64,000 nt of DNA from assembly GCA_020627705.1 (NCBI GenBank), contig JAHDGJ010000005.1, forward strand, positions 1-64,000. The letters are read 5' to 3'. The DNA is from Saprospiraceae bacterium (GTDB taxonomy: Bacteria; Bacteroidota; Bacteroidia; Chitinophagales; Saprospiraceae). A program made the translations under genes and the position numbers. The notes under the pieces are model-generated. The model had not been told where the DNA came from. It did no database searches and worked only from the letters and a program-made list of their open reading frames with translations. Positions 55,268-64,000 of this stretch are shown in pieces. Position 1 is the first letter of the stretch, and the number at the start of each line of letters is the position of its first letter.

Positions 55268-55290
55268 GTAAATCAGATGGGTTTTTCCTT
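55256..55290 (+). terminator. Attenuator terminator of the his operon
   Basis: 12-bp stem AAACCCGTCTGA/TCAGATGGGTTT (55256-55267 and 55273-55284; one G-U pair), loop GTAAA, then TTCCTTTT. It lies between two divergent genes, 39 nt upstream of hisG, where no upstream plus-strand gene other than hisL exists, so it can only act on the his leader. Confidence 0.85.
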
Positions 55291-55328
55291 TTAAGGCCTT
55301 CTCCATTTACTCAGATTCAATCTTGACT

Positions 55329-56186
55329 ATGAGTAAACTAAAAATAGCAATTCAAAAAAGTGGGCGGTTAAATCAAGACTCACTATCACTTCTCAAAAAT
55401 TGTGGCATTAATATCAGCAATGGCAAGGAACAACTAAAAGTAAGTGTCACAAACTTTCCGATAGAAATTCTTTACCTAAGAAATTCTGATATCCCACAAT
55501 ATCTGGAAGATGGCGTTGTTGACATTGGAATAATTGGTGAGAATTTACTCATAGAAAAAGAAAAGAATCTACAAATAATCGAAAGGCTTGGGTTTTCAAA
55601 ATGTCGAGTTTCTCTTGCCGTACCGAAAAGGATAAATGATACATCTATTGGTTACTTCGAAAAGAAGAAGATCGCGACCTCTTATCCCAACACGTTGAGA
55701 AGATTTTTATCAACAAATAAGATCAACGCCGAAATCCATAACATATCGGGCTCTGTAGAAATCGCACCTAATATTGGCTTAGCGGATGGGATCTGTGATA
55801 TTGTGAGCAGTGGAAGCACCCTGTTTAAAAATGGACTTAAAGAAACACAAGTAATCCTCAAATCCGAGGCAGTTTTAGCCAAATCAAGTGTATTAAGCCC
55901 AGAAAAAGAAAGAATCTTGGAAGAACTTCTTTTTAGAATCAGATCTGTACTACGCGCAAAAAATACAAAGTATATTTTAATGAATGTACCTAATGAAAAG
56001 ATTGAAACAGTAACAAAAATATTACCTGTACTAAAGAGCCCTACGATATTACCTCTAGCTCAAAACGGTTGGAGCTCACTGCACTCCGTCATCCAAGAAA
56101 ATCAATTTTGGCAGGTGATATACGAACTAAAAAATGCAGGTGCCGAGGATATTCTAATTATTCCTATCGATAAAATGGTCAGATGA
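55329..56186 (+). CDS. hisG: ATP phosphoribosyltransferase (long form) HisG
   Basis: 285 aa; first, feedback-controlled step of histidine synthesis (ATP + PRPP). The length and C-terminal ~75 residues (KYILMNVPNEKIETVTKILP ... GAEDILIIPIDKMV, in parts) show the long HisG form, which carries its own regulatory domain and needs no HisZ; none is present. Signatures: IAIQKSGRLN and the PRPP loop DIVSSGSTLFKNGL. ATG 55329 is preferred to TTG 55323. Stop overlaps hisD (ATGA). Confidence 0.96.
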   Translation: MSKLKIAIQKSGRLNQDSLSLLKNCGINISNGKEQLKVSVTNFPIEILYLRNSDIPQYLEDGVVDIGIIGENLLIEKEKNLQIIERLGFSKCRVSLAVPKRINDTSIGYFEKKKIATSYPNTLRRFLSTNKINAEIHNISGSVEIAPNIGLADGICDIVSSGSTLFKNGLKETQVILKSEAVLAKSSVLSPEKERILEELLFRIRSVLRAKNTKYILMNVPNEKIETVTKILPVLKSPTILPLAQNGWSSLHSVIQENQFWQVIYELKNAGAEDILIIPIDKMVR

Positions 56187-57460
56187 AAAGGTATATGAAT
56201 CCCCCAAAAGACTCTTGGTTTAAACTAGCACAAAGGCCTACTTTAAACCTGGACAATCTCAAGCAAAAAATAGAATCTATCCTTTCCGATATCAAAGTAA
56301 AAGGAGATGAAGCGCTGCACAGTTATTCACAACTTTTTGATAAGGCTGAATTAAATGAATTTTTAGTCTCCCAAGAAGAAATTAAAAAAGCTTGTAAAGA
56401 GGTAAGCTACAATCTTAAAACAGCGATTCAACAAGCTGCTAAAAATATAAAAGCATTTCACTCCTCTCAACTAAGGCCTGAAAATAAAACAATGGTCACT
56501 GAGGGCATACAATGCTGGAGAAAATCTGTAGCTATTCAAAAAGTAGGACTTTACATTCCGGGAGGTTCAGCGCCTTTGTTTTCTACAATTTTAATGCTCG
56601 GCATCCCAGCTAAATTGGTCGGTTGTGATGAAATAATTATTTGTACTCCGCCAAATAAGAACGGGCTCGTTGATGCTTCAATACTTTTCACAGCTAAGTT
56701 TCTGGGAATTACAAAAATCTACAAAATCGGAGGCGCACAAGCTATTGCAGCAATGAGCTATGGCACAGAAAGTATCCCTGCGGTCAACAAAATATTTGGA
56801 CCTGGCAATCAATACGTTACACTGGCAAAGCAATTAGTTCAACAACAAGGAACAGCGATCGATATGCCTGCAGGCCCAAGCGAAGTACTTATTGTAGCTG
56901 ATGAAACTGGAGTACCCGAATTTATTGCAGCTGATTTACTATCGCAAGCAGAACATGGTCCAGACAGCCAGGTCATTCTGGTAAGTAACGATCTAACTAT
57001 ACTAAACCAAAGCCTTAAAGAAATAAATAAACAGCTGGAAGTCCTTCCGCGAAAAGCAATTGCAACAAAAGCTTTGTCAAACAGCAAAGCAATTCTTTTC
57101 GACAATATTCATGATTGTATTTCATTTAGTAACACATACGCTCCTGAGCACCTAATTATTGCATCAAAAAATGCGCAAAACCTTGAAGACTCAATTGTTA
57201 ATGCAGGTTCGGTATTTATAGGAAACTATAGTTGTGAAGCTGCAGGGGATTATGCATCTGGCACAAATCACACGCTACCAACCAATGGCTATGCAAAGCA
57301 ATACAGCGGTGTTTCGACGGACAGTTTTGTGAAGAAAATCACTTTTCAACACATTGATAAAAAGGGGCTTCACTCCATCGGTGAAACCATCGAAATTATG
57401 GCAACCGCCGAAGGATTGATCGGACACAAAAATGCAGTCACCCTTCGATTAAAAAAATAA
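56183..57460 (+). CDS. hisD: Histidinol dehydrogenase HisD
   Basis: 425 aa, oxidises histidinol to histidine in two NAD-dependent steps. It has the family segments GLYIPGGSAPLFSTILMLGIPA, AAMSYGTESIPAV, FGPGNQYVT, IDMPAGPSEVLIVAD, LLSQAEHGPDSQ and YAPEHL, and the zinc-binding Gln/His pair in the SQAEHG region. ATGA overlap with hisG indicates coupling; 3 nt to hisC. Confidence 0.97.
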   Translation: MKRYMNPPKDSWFKLAQRPTLNLDNLKQKIESILSDIKVKGDEALHSYSQLFDKAELNEFLVSQEEIKKACKEVSYNLKTAIQQAAKNIKAFHSSQLRPENKTMVTEGIQCWRKSVAIQKVGLYIPGGSAPLFSTILMLGIPAKLVGCDEIIICTPPNKNGLVDASILFTAKFLGITKIYKIGGAQAIAAMSYGTESIPAVNKIFGPGNQYVTLAKQLVQQQGTAIDMPAGPSEVLIVADETGVPEFIAADLLSQAEHGPDSQVILVSNDLTILNQSLKEINKQLEVLPRKAIATKALSNSKAILFDNIHDCISFSNTYAPEHLIIASKNAQNLEDSIVNAGSVFIGNYSCEAAGDYASGTNHTLPTNGYAKQYSGVSTDSFVKKITFQHIDKKGLHSIGETIEIMATAEGLIGHKNAVTLRLKK

Positions 57461-57463
57461 AAA

Positions 57464-58492
57464 ATGTTTAAACTAGAAAACATACTTCGACAAAACATCA
57501 AAGAGTTAAAACCGTATTCTTCAGCAAGAAGTGAATTTAACGGGCAAGCCACGATCTGGTTAGACGCAAATGAAAACCCCAATGAATCAGGTGTAAATCG
57601 ATACCCTGATCCGAACCAACTAGAATTAAAAAAATTGGTTTCGGATTTAAAAGGATTACCCGTTGAGCAAATATTTATAGGCAATGGCAGCGACGAGGCG
57701 ATTGATCTTTTGTTTCGTGCGTTTTGCGAACCGGGTATTGACAAAGCGTACTGTTTTCCTCCAACGTATGGCATGTATGAAGTTTCTGCAAAAATTAACA
57801 ATGTTGCGCTTGAAAGTATTCCATGTTTAGAGAACTTTGAACTCCCATCCATTGAACGCATAAATTCCGTCACAACTTCCAAAGGATTAGTTTTTATTTG
57901 TTCTCCCAACAATCCAACTGGTACTCAACACCCACTTGAAAAAATAAAAAAGATTTGTCGATCCTTTTCGGGTATCGTAATTGTTGATGAAGCCTACATC
58001 GATTTTGCCAAAGGCCAAAGTGCGACTAGCCTACTCCAAACAGAACCAAACTTAATAGTCCTACAAACCTTAAGCAAAGCATTTGGTCTCGCAGGGCTCA
58101 GACTAGGTATGGCGTTTTCAAGTCCAGCCGTCACTAGCGTTCTTAACAACATAAAGCCGCCTTACAACATCAACACATTATCACAAAAAGAAGGAATAAA
58201 GGCTTTAAAAAATATCTCGACAACGACTTCACAAATTGAACTCATTATAAAAGAACGCACAACACTCACTACCCTATTGAAAAACTTAGATGTTGTGGAC
58301 AAAGTATTTCCTTCTCAAGCAAATTTCATTTTGGTCAAATTTCATGATGCTGAAAAGGTCTATAATTTTTTAAAAAGCAATGGAACTATTGTACGAAATA
58401 GATCCAATCAAATCCGTGAAACATTGCGAATCACCGTAGGAACACCGATGGAAAACAAAAAATTAATTAAACTACTAAAAGAATTAGAGTGA
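57464..58492 (+). CDS. hisC: Histidinol-phosphate aminotransferase HisC
   Basis: 342 aa PLP enzyme of fold type I: N-terminal [40 protein letters not shown] and the PLP lysine in [13 protein letters not shown]. It makes histidinol phosphate from imidazole-acetol phosphate. Its stop overlaps the GTG start of hisB by 4 nt (GTGA). Confidence 0.97.
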   Translation: MFKLENILRQNIKELKPYSSARSEFNGQATIWLDANENPNESGVNRYPDPNQLELKKLVSDLKGLPVEQIFIGNGSDEAIDLLFRAFCEPGIDKAYCFPPTYGMYEVSAKINNVALESIPCLENFELPSIERINSVTTSKGLVFICSPNNPTGTQHPLEKIKKICRSFSGIVIVDEAYIDFAKGQSATSLLQTEPNLIVLQTLSKAFGLAGLRLGMAFSSPAVTSVLNNIKPPYNINTLSQKEGIKALKNISTTTSQIELIIKERTTLTTLLKNLDVVDKVFPSQANFILVKFHDAEKVYNFLKSNGTIVRNRSNQIRETLRITVGTPMENKKLIKLLKELE

Positions 58493-59580
58493 AGAAAAAA
58501 GTACTTTTCATTGATAGAGATGGAACACTTGTGATTGAGCCTCCAAAAGACTATCAGCTTGACAGTTTGGAAAAACTTGAATTTTACCCAGGTGTTTTTC
58601 AATGGTTATCTAGAATCACAAAAGAGCTGGACTACGAGCTGGTCATGGTAACCAATCAAGATGGACTCGGCACGGCTTCGTTTCCGGAGGCCACATTTTG
58701 GCCCAGTCACAACAAGGTGATTCAAGCTTTTGAAAACGAAGGAATTCGCTTTAGCGAAATACTCATTGATCGAAGTTTTCCAAAAGACAATGCGCCAACA
58801 AGAAAACCTGGAACAGCACTATTGCAAAAGTACCTTCATGGAAACTATGATTTAAAAAGCTCTTTTGTGATTGGTGACAGAGATACAGATATAGAATTAG
58901 CTGTGAATCTAAATGCCAATGGAATCTTTATTGGTAGTACAAATCCTAAAGCAGTATTAAGTACAAAAAGTTGGGCTGATATCTATGCTTTTTTAAAATC
59001 AACTCCTCGAAAAGCAACAGTCAAAAGAAAAACGAAAGAAACGGACATCGAAATAACGATTAATCTGGATGGCAATGGATATTCTGACATCAATACTGGA
59101 ATCGGATTTTTAGACCATATGTTGGAGCAAATTTCTAAACATGGAGGCCTCGATATCGAAGTAAAGGTCGATGGTGATCTTGAAATCGATGAGCACCATA
59201 CCATTGAAGATGTGGCTCTTACATTGGGTGAAGCATTTTTAGAAAGTCTAGGTACTAAAAAAGGAATCCACAGATATGGCTTTTTGTTGCCAATGGATGA
59301 TTGTTTAGCACAGGTTGCGATAGATTTTGGAGGAAGACCATGGCTGGTATGGGATGCCCCTTTTACCCGCGAAAAAATAGGTGAAATGCCAACCGAAATG
59401 TTTATGCATTTCTTCAAATCTTTTAGTGACAAAGCACAGTGTAATCTCAACATCAAAGCTGAAGGTCAAAATGAGCATCATAAAATCGAGGCAATTTTCA
59501 AAGCATTTGCGAAAGCGATAAACATGGCTGTTCAAAAAACTGAAAATTTTTCCATACCGAGTACCAAAGGAAGTTTATGA
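58489..59580 (+). CDS. hisB: Bifunctional histidinol-phosphatase / imidazoleglycerol-phosphate dehydratase HisB
   Basis: 363 aa fusion. Residues 1-165 are a HAD phosphatase (FIDRDGTL nucleophile, GDRDTDIE), converting histidinol phosphate to histidinol. Residues ~173-363 are the dehydratase ([27 protein letters not shown], and a second [10 protein letters not shown] His motif). The fused form is typical of enterobacteria and many Bacteroidota. GTG start, overlapping hisC. Confidence 0.97.
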   Translation: MKKKVLFIDRDGTLVIEPPKDYQLDSLEKLEFYPGVFQWLSRITKELDYELVMVTNQDGLGTASFPEATFWPSHNKVIQAFENEGIRFSEILIDRSFPKDNAPTRKPGTALLQKYLHGNYDLKSSFVIGDRDTDIELAVNLNANGIFIGSTNPKAVLSTKSWADIYAFLKSTPRKATVKRKTKETDIEITINLDGNGYSDINTGIGFLDHMLEQISKHGGLDIEVKVDGDLEIDEHHTIEDVALTLGEAFLESLGTKKGIHRYGFLLPMDDCLAQVAIDFGGRPWLVWDAPFTREKIGEMPTEMFMHFFKSFSDKAQCNLNIKAEGQNEHHKIEAIFKAFAKAINMAVQKTENFSIPSTKGSL

Positions 59581-60155
59581 TTGCAATTATAAAATACAAT
59601 GCAGGAAATGTAAGCTCTGTACAAAATGCTCTACGCTCTTTGGGCTGTGATAGCATCATTACCAATGACATTTCGACACTAAAAAAAGCGGATAAGATAA
59701 TCTTTCCAGGAGTTGGCGCAGCCAGTTCTGCAATGAACTACCTAAGGGAAAAAAGTCTTGTCGAAGCAATTAGAGGAATAACTAAACCTTTCTTAGGGAT
59801 TTGTCTAGGGCAACAATTGATGTGCAAGTATAGTGAGGAAGGAGACACAAAATGCTTGGGAATATTTGATACTGTTGTCAAATTATTTCCGCCAAAAAAC
59901 AAGGTGCCGCATATCGGTTGGAACAACTTTGAAAACATCAAAGGCAGTCTTTTTAAACAAGTACTTCCAACTGATGACGTGTACTTTGTGCACAGCTATT
60001 ATACCGAAATATGTCAACACACCATTGCATCATGTAATTACATCAATCCATTTAGTGCTGCATTGAACAAAGACAATTTTTTCGCGACTCAATTTCACCC
60101 AGAAAAATCTTCCCTTGTTGGAAAGCAAATTCTTAAAAATTTTATTGAGCTATGA
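59577..60155 (+). CDS. hisH: Imidazole glycerol phosphate synthase glutaminase subunit HisH
   Basis: 192 aa class I glutamine amidotransferase. Nucleophile Cys in [11 protein letters not shown], His/Glu in TQFHPEKSS, and the oxyanion-loop PGVGA. It feeds ammonia to HisF. ATGA overlaps at both ends (hisB, hisA). Confidence 0.97.
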   Translation: MIAIIKYNAGNVSSVQNALRSLGCDSIITNDISTLKKADKIIFPGVGAASSAMNYLREKSLVEAIRGITKPFLGICLGQQLMCKYSEEGDTKCLGIFDTVVKLFPPKNKVPHIGWNNFENIKGSLFKQVLPTDDVYFVHSYYTEICQHTIASCNYINPFSAALNKDNFFATQFHPEKSSLVGKQILKNFIEL

Positions 60156-60865
60156 GAATAATCCCAGCAATAGATATCATCGATGGCAAATGTGTTCGGC
60201 TTACCAGAGGAGATTATAAGACAAAAAAAGTATACTACACCAAACCATTAGAAGTAGCAAAAATGTTTGAAGATGCGGGAATTAAATATTTGCACTTGGT
60301 AGATTTAGATGGCGCGAAAGCAAAACATATTGTAAACCACCAAGTCTTACTAGATATTTGCAGCAAAACAAAATTAAAGGTAGATTTTGGTGGTGGACTA
60401 AAAACGAATGAAGACCTTAAAATTGCCTTTCAATCTGGAGCGAATCAAATAACAGGAGGTAGTATTGCAGTAACCAATCCATCATTGTTTCTCGAATGGA
60501 TATCACAATATGGAAGCAACAAAATTATACTAGGAGCAGATTGCATAAACCGACAAATTGCCACAACTGGTTGGTTACAAAAATCAAATTTGGACATCAT
60601 CGATTTTATAAAAACCTATCAGACCAAAGGAGTGACCAATGTCATTTGTACAGACATCGATAGAGATGGAATGCTACAAGGTCCATCAATAAAACTATAT
60701 CAAGAAATAAGGCAAAAAACAAGCATCAATATAATAGCTAGCGGAGGAGTATCTAAGCTTGAAGACTTGTTAGAACTTTCAAAAATAGGTTGTAACGGAG
60801 CCATAGTGGGCAAGGCTATTTACGAAGGAAACATTTCATTAAAAGAACTTCAATCCTTATGCTAA
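60152..60865 (+). CDS. hisA: ProFAR isomerase HisA
   Basis: 237-aa (beta/alpha)8 barrel with [28 protein letters not shown] and late [13 protein letters not shown]. It opens the ribose ring of ProFAR, upstream of HisFH. ATGA overlap with hisH and a 7-nt overlap with hisF. Confidence 0.97.
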   Translation: MRIIPAIDIIDGKCVRLTRGDYKTKKVYYTKPLEVAKMFEDAGIKYLHLVDLDGAKAKHIVNHQVLLDICSKTKLKVDFGGGLKTNEDLKIAFQSGANQITGGSIAVTNPSLFLEWISQYGSNKIILGADCINRQIATTGWLQKSNLDIIDFIKTYQTKGVTNVICTDIDRDGMLQGPSIKLYQEIRQKTSINIIASGGVSKLEDLLELSKIGCNGAIVGKAIYEGNISLKELQSLC

Positions 60866-61611
60866 AAAAACGAATTATTCCCTGCCTAGATATTAAAGAT
60901 GGCAGAACTGTGAAAGGCGTCAATTTTGTAAACATTAGAGACGCTGGTGACCCTATTGAACTAGCAAAAAAATATGCTGCCGATGGAGCAGACGAAATTG
61001 TTTTTTTAGACATCAGTGCTACTATTGAAAAAAGAAAAACGCTAATACAATTGGTGGAACGCATCGCTAGAGAAATAAATATTCCTTTTACTGTAGGAGG
61101 AGGAATTAGTACGATCACGGATGTTAAAAATCTCATCACCGCCGGTGCTGATAAAGTAAGTGTAAATTCTGCAGCTGTTCAAAGACCAGAGTTAATTGCT
61201 GAGATTGCTAGTGAATTTGGAAGTCAATGTTTAGTGGTTGCAATCGACACAAAATTTCAAGAAAATGATTGGAAAGTATTTATCCATGGAGGAAGAACAC
61301 CTTCAAAGATTAGAACCATTGATTGGGCTTTACAAACAGAAGCATTGGGTGCAGGTGAAATTCTCTTAACCTCAATGAACAATGACGGAACTAAAAATGG
61401 CTTCGCACTTGATATAACGCAGCAAGTATCGCAGAGTGTAAACATCCCTATTATCGCATCAGGCGGTGCAGGATCTTTGGAACATTTCAAAGAAGTATTC
61501 ACAAAAACTGCAGCAACAGGAGGATTGGCTGCTAGTATTTTTCATTACGAAGAAAAGTCCATTTCTAATCTTAAAACTTATTTAAAAACACAAAATATTC
61601 CAATACGATGA
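60859..61611 (+). CDS. hisF: Imidazole glycerol phosphate synthase cyclase subunit HisF
   Basis: 250-aa barrel paralogous to His[34 protein letters not shown], the C-terminal [10 protein letters not shown]. The catalytic Asp11 region (CLDIKDG) and Asp130 region (VVAIDTK) are present. Works with HisH. Confidence 0.98.
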   Translation: MLKKRIIPCLDIKDGRTVKGVNFVNIRDAGDPIELAKKYAADGADEIVFLDISATIEKRKTLIQLVERIAREINIPFTVGGGISTITDVKNLITAGADKVSVNSAAVQRPELIAEIASEFGSQCLVVAIDTKFQENDWKVFIHGGRTPSKIRTIDWALQTEALGAGEILLTSMNNDGTKNGFALDITQQVSQSVNIPIIASGGAGSLEHFKEVFTKTAATGGLAASIFHYEEKSISNLKTYLKTQNIPIR

Positions 61612-62213
61612 ATATAAATTTCACCAAAGAAGGAGGCCTCGTACCGGCAATTGTTCAAGACCACAGCACAATGGAAGTTTTAATGCTGGGATATATGAAC
61701 CAAGAAGCGTTTTCCAAAACCAAAGAAGAAAATCGCGTGACGTTTTACAGCCGCACAAAGAAAAGGCTCTGGACAAAAGGAGAAACCTCTGGTAATTATT
61801 TGGATGTCGTAGATATAAGCCTCGACTGTGATAATGATACTCTTTTGATTAAAGCTACAGCCAAGGGACCAACTTGTCATACAGGTAATAACTCCTGTTT
61901 TCCAAACGCATCCTCCAAAGGATTCATCTACCAATTAGAAGAGCTCATAAGCGAAAAAATTGATACTAATGATGAAAATTCTTACACCAATAAATTGTTT
62001 TTAAAGGGAATAAACAAAGTGGCACAAAAAGTTGGAGAAGAAGCTGTGGAAGTAGTGATTGAAGCAAAAGATAATAACGAAGAATTATTTAAAAATGAAG
62101 TAGCCGACCTATTATATCACTTACTGATTTTACTAAAGACTAAAGCGGTCAATTTTGAAGATATTGAAGGTGTTCTAAAAAACCGAAATAGTATTGCCAA
62201 GAATTCCGATTAA
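61608..62213 (+). CDS. hisI: Phosphoribosyl-AMP cyclohydrolase / phosphoribosyl-ATP pyrophosphatase HisIE
   Basis: 201-aa fusion. HisI part: VLMLGYMNQEAFSKT, YSRTKKRLWTKGETSGN, and metal-binding CDNDTLLI and GPTCHTGN. HisE part (~105-201): KVGEEAVEVVIEAK and ADLLYHLLILL. It catalyses the second and third steps. Last gene of the operon, with ATGA overlap to hisF; no clear terminator follows before 62302. Confidence 0.97.
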   Translation: MNINFTKEGGLVPAIVQDHSTMEVLMLGYMNQEAFSKTKEENRVTFYSRTKKRLWTKGETSGNYLDVVDISLDCDNDTLLIKATAKGPTCHTGNNSCFPNASSKGFIYQLEELISEKIDTNDENSYTNKLFLKGINKVAQKVGEEAVEVVIEAKDNNEELFKNEVADLLYHLLILLKTKAVNFEDIEGVLKNRNSIAKNSD

Positions 62214-62301
62214 ACCTGTTCTAAGGGGAAATATTAGTTTGAGTGAAATTAATATTCTTCAAAAACACCTGCACCTTTTCGGCAAATAGCATTAGCACAG
62301 C

Positions 62302-63153
62302 TTAAATTCTTTTCCCAATATTTAGCAGAAATTGAATCTGTTGTTCTCTTTCTAACTCTATGCCACTAAGACCTTGATAAAAATTTAAACCTTCCCCTTC
62401 GCGTGTACATACCTCAGGAAGAATTTTTGAAATGACTTTTTTCTCTTCCCTTACAAACTGGTCAAAAAGTGCAGTATCAATATTTAATTTTGGATACAGC
62501 TGATACAATTTCGTATAATTGTCTGAAGCCTCTAAATCGATCCCACATCTTATATTAGGCATAGCCATCAAGAAGTCATATTTTACCTTTTTGTACCTGA
62601 AAATGTCTCCACCTGAAGTGCCGAAGGTAAACATATCTCTATCGAAAAGTACCTTTCGCTCGTCATACACAAATTCGAAACAACGGAAAAAACAAGATTG
62701 GATAAAATCTTTGTTCTCTTCGCTTAACAAGGGAATTACTTCTTTGGCTATGGAATCCACCGCACTTGTAAATTCGGGAACCAATTCTTGCTCGATAGGA
62801 TAAATACAATGAAAAGCTTTGTTGTACCAGGGATTTTTTTCAACCAGTTGTTTAGAATACTCCCTGCTATATTCTTGAATGCTTTTGGCGGCCACTTTTG
62901 CAGTCTGAGGAGACATTCCCTCCATAAGCATTGATTGCTCTAAGTATCTTAAGCCTTCATTATTATCACCGGACAACATACTCCATATTCTCCTTTTGTT
63001 TGCTGCATAATATGAACTGAGTTCACTCCTTTGTTTGTTGGAGTCCATCATTTTCATGACAGGTTCGAACTCTTCAAATTTTTCGTACTGCACTAATTCT
63101 TGGCAAGAAAACAATACAATGAATAATGCCCAAATGCTTAAGTTGTTTTTCAT
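62302..63153 (-). CDS. Lipoprotein of unknown function
   Basis: 283 aa, lipobox FSCQ (Cys17). The mature part is helical, with no motif I recognise. It follows a VCBS-repeat protein gene on the same strand by 16 bp, so the two may be one unit. ATG start fixed by the lipoprotein signal. Confidence 0.68.
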   Translation of the reverse strand: MKNNLSIWALFIVLFSCQELVQYEKFEEFEPVMKMMDSNKQRSELSSYYAANKRRIWSMLSGDNNEGLRYLEQSMLMEGMSPQTAKVAAKSIQEYSREYSKQLVEKNPWYNKAFHCIYPIEQELVPEFTSAVDSIAKEVIPLLSEENKDFIQSCFFRCFEFVYDERKVLFDRDMFTFGTSGGDIFRYKKVKYDFLMAMPNIRCGIDLEASDNYTKLYQLYPKLNIDTALFDQFVREEKKVISKILPEVCTREGEGLNFYQGLSGIELEREQQIQFLLNIGKRI

Positions 63154-63169
63154 AACTAATGGAAATAGT

Positions 63170-64000
63170 TTACTTCGGATGATTCAAAATATGTTCTATT
63201 GTAAAACGGCCACTTTCGTTTTCGATCCAATAAATATTATCTCTTTTAACAATCAGTGCATCAATAAACCCATCATCGTTTAAATCAGAAAAAATTGGCT
63301 CCTGCTCAAATATATTTAATTCGGCATATTGGCAAAGATCCGTATTGTCTTGTACTTGATGCTTGGCCTGAGGAAGTGTCTTTATTTTAATCGAAGGATC
63401 CAAAACAAAATCAACCTGTTTATCTCCATTATAATCGATGGCTTGGATTGAGAAGGTAGAGGCCCACGAAGCTAAAGTGTCTATAGATGACGATCTAGTG
63501 AAATCCTGAATACGTAATAAAGATTTTACGGAAGAATCAGAAAGGTACAAATCCCAAATTTGATTTTGTCCTCTTTGAACCACAGCGGTATTGGACAACA
63601 TCCCTTTTTTATTTTTTAAGTATTCAATCTTTTTATCAAAATGTCCTTTTCCTCCTCTATTGGTATACATACAAGCCTCTGTCATAGAGTGTAGTAATAT
63701 GTCTGGATATCCATCCTTATTAAAGTCAGCAAATTCCAGAAATTTTCCTGACCAAAAAACAAGTCCCTTTAAATCGATGGCCTTTTCAAATTGCTTGAAT
63801 CCTTTTCCAACATTCTGATTAATTGAAGAATAAATATATCGGCCTCCCGATGGAAGCACCATAAGGTCACTATCACCATCATTGTCGATATCTTCACAAT
63901 GAAACCGTTTTATCCACGGCATTGCACCTCGGTAGATTTTTGAATGATAAGTAAAGGACCCGTTTTCTAAATCATTGATGTAAACTTCTATGAATTCTCC
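63170..64000 (-). CDS. FG-GAP/VCBS repeat protein, partial
   Basis: Minus-strand reading frame open through the window edge: the 26 codons between 64000 and the internal Met at 63922 are stop-free and continue the same protein, so the start lies beyond the window. The visible part has repeats of the FG-GAP/VCBS type with Ca-binding DxDxDG loops (EDIDNDGDSDLM, ADFNKDGYPDILL, IDYNGDKQVDFV, SDLNDDGFIDALI). Such propellers occur in surface adhesins and ASPIC-type proteins. The true function depends on the missing N-terminus. Confidence 0.82.
   Translation of the reverse strand, partial: GEFIEVYINDLENGSFTYHSKIYRGAMPWIKRFHCEDIDNDGDSDLMVLPSGGRYIYSSINQNVGKGFKQFEKAIDLKGLVFWSGKFLEFADFNKDGYPDILLHSMTEACMYTNRGGKGHFDKKIEYLKNKKGMLSNTAVVQRGQNQIWDLYLSDSSVKSLLRIQDFTRSSSIDTLASWASTFSIQAIDYNGDKQVDFVLDPSIKIKTLPQAKHQVQDNTDLCQYAELNIFEQEPIFSDLNDDGFIDALIVKRDNIYWIENESGRFTIEHILNHPK

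Overview
The window is AT-rich chromosomal DNA from a member of the Bacteroidota. Evidence seen in the sequence: many secreted proteins end in a type IX secretion (T9SS) type A sorting domain (YPNP / FPNPA followed by a G-x-Y-x-L/V tail), SprB-type repeats are present, there is a TonB-dependent receptor with an N-terminal carboxypeptidase-regulatory-like domain, and several genes are preceded by the Bacteroidota -7 promoter element TAnnTTTG. The mix (T9SS cargo, SprB repeats, lamin-tail and CotH proteins) resembles Saprospiria-like environmental bacteria; the exact order is an inference. I see no prophage, insertion sequence, CRISPR array or replication origin.

Layout. 0-2.8 kb: tRNA-Gly, M48 lipoprotein peptidase, PssA, ferredoxin. 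3.0-11 kb: a molybdenum-cofactor (Moco) locus with moaC and a mobA fusion on the plus strand, an RibD-like reductase, two membrane proteins, xdhC and moaA on the minus strand, then tauE/safE-like, moaD and moaE on the plus strand; a MoeB/ThiF-rhodanese protein lies at 16-17 kb. 11-22.4 kb: a broken S41 peptidase, a secreted di-haem cytochrome c peroxidase, a gamma-glutamyltransferase, a TPR lipoprotein, and a hydrolase / MoxR ATPase / VWA operon. 22.4-23 kb: tRNA-Ser with a repeat-rich flank. 23-42 kb: DUF3179 fusion, Crp/Fnr regulator, TonB receptor, mutS, a membrane protein, a giant thioredoxin-SprB protein, ffh, a CHAP amidase, an OmpA-propeller protein and aquaporin. 42-52.5 kb: peroxiredoxin-like lipoprotein, 3-methyladenine glycosylase I, two tandem secreted dikinase-like proteins, a 3-oxoacid CoA-transferase pair and a secreted CotH-like protein. 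52.6-55.1 kb: DoxX, a Cys-rich repeat lipoprotein, a COQ4-like protein and a T9SS protein. 55.2-62.2 kb: a complete eight-gene histidine operon. 62.3-64 kb: a lipoprotein and a VCBS-repeat protein that runs off the window.

Most notable. (1) The histidine operon is preceded by an apparently unannotated ribosome-mediated attenuator: a 20-codon leader peptide containing HHHHFH, a 12-bp intrinsic terminator and a competing anti-terminator pairing. (2) Two tandem T9SS-secreted proteins have the domain order and signature motifs of plant-type alpha-glucan, water dikinase (phosphohistidine LSHVxxRA before the ATP-binding RSSxNxEDLxGxSxAGLY), and a secreted CotH-kinase-like protein is encoded close by. 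(3) Four intergenic sites carry in-phase heptanucleotide tandem arrays, one of them a perfect four-tract G-quadruplex motif. (4) Promoter-like TAnnTTTG elements overlap the longest-ORF starts of moaC and mutS and so argue for downstream ATG starts.

Limits: everything is read by eye from sequence; no alignment or database search was run, so family names rest on recognised motifs.
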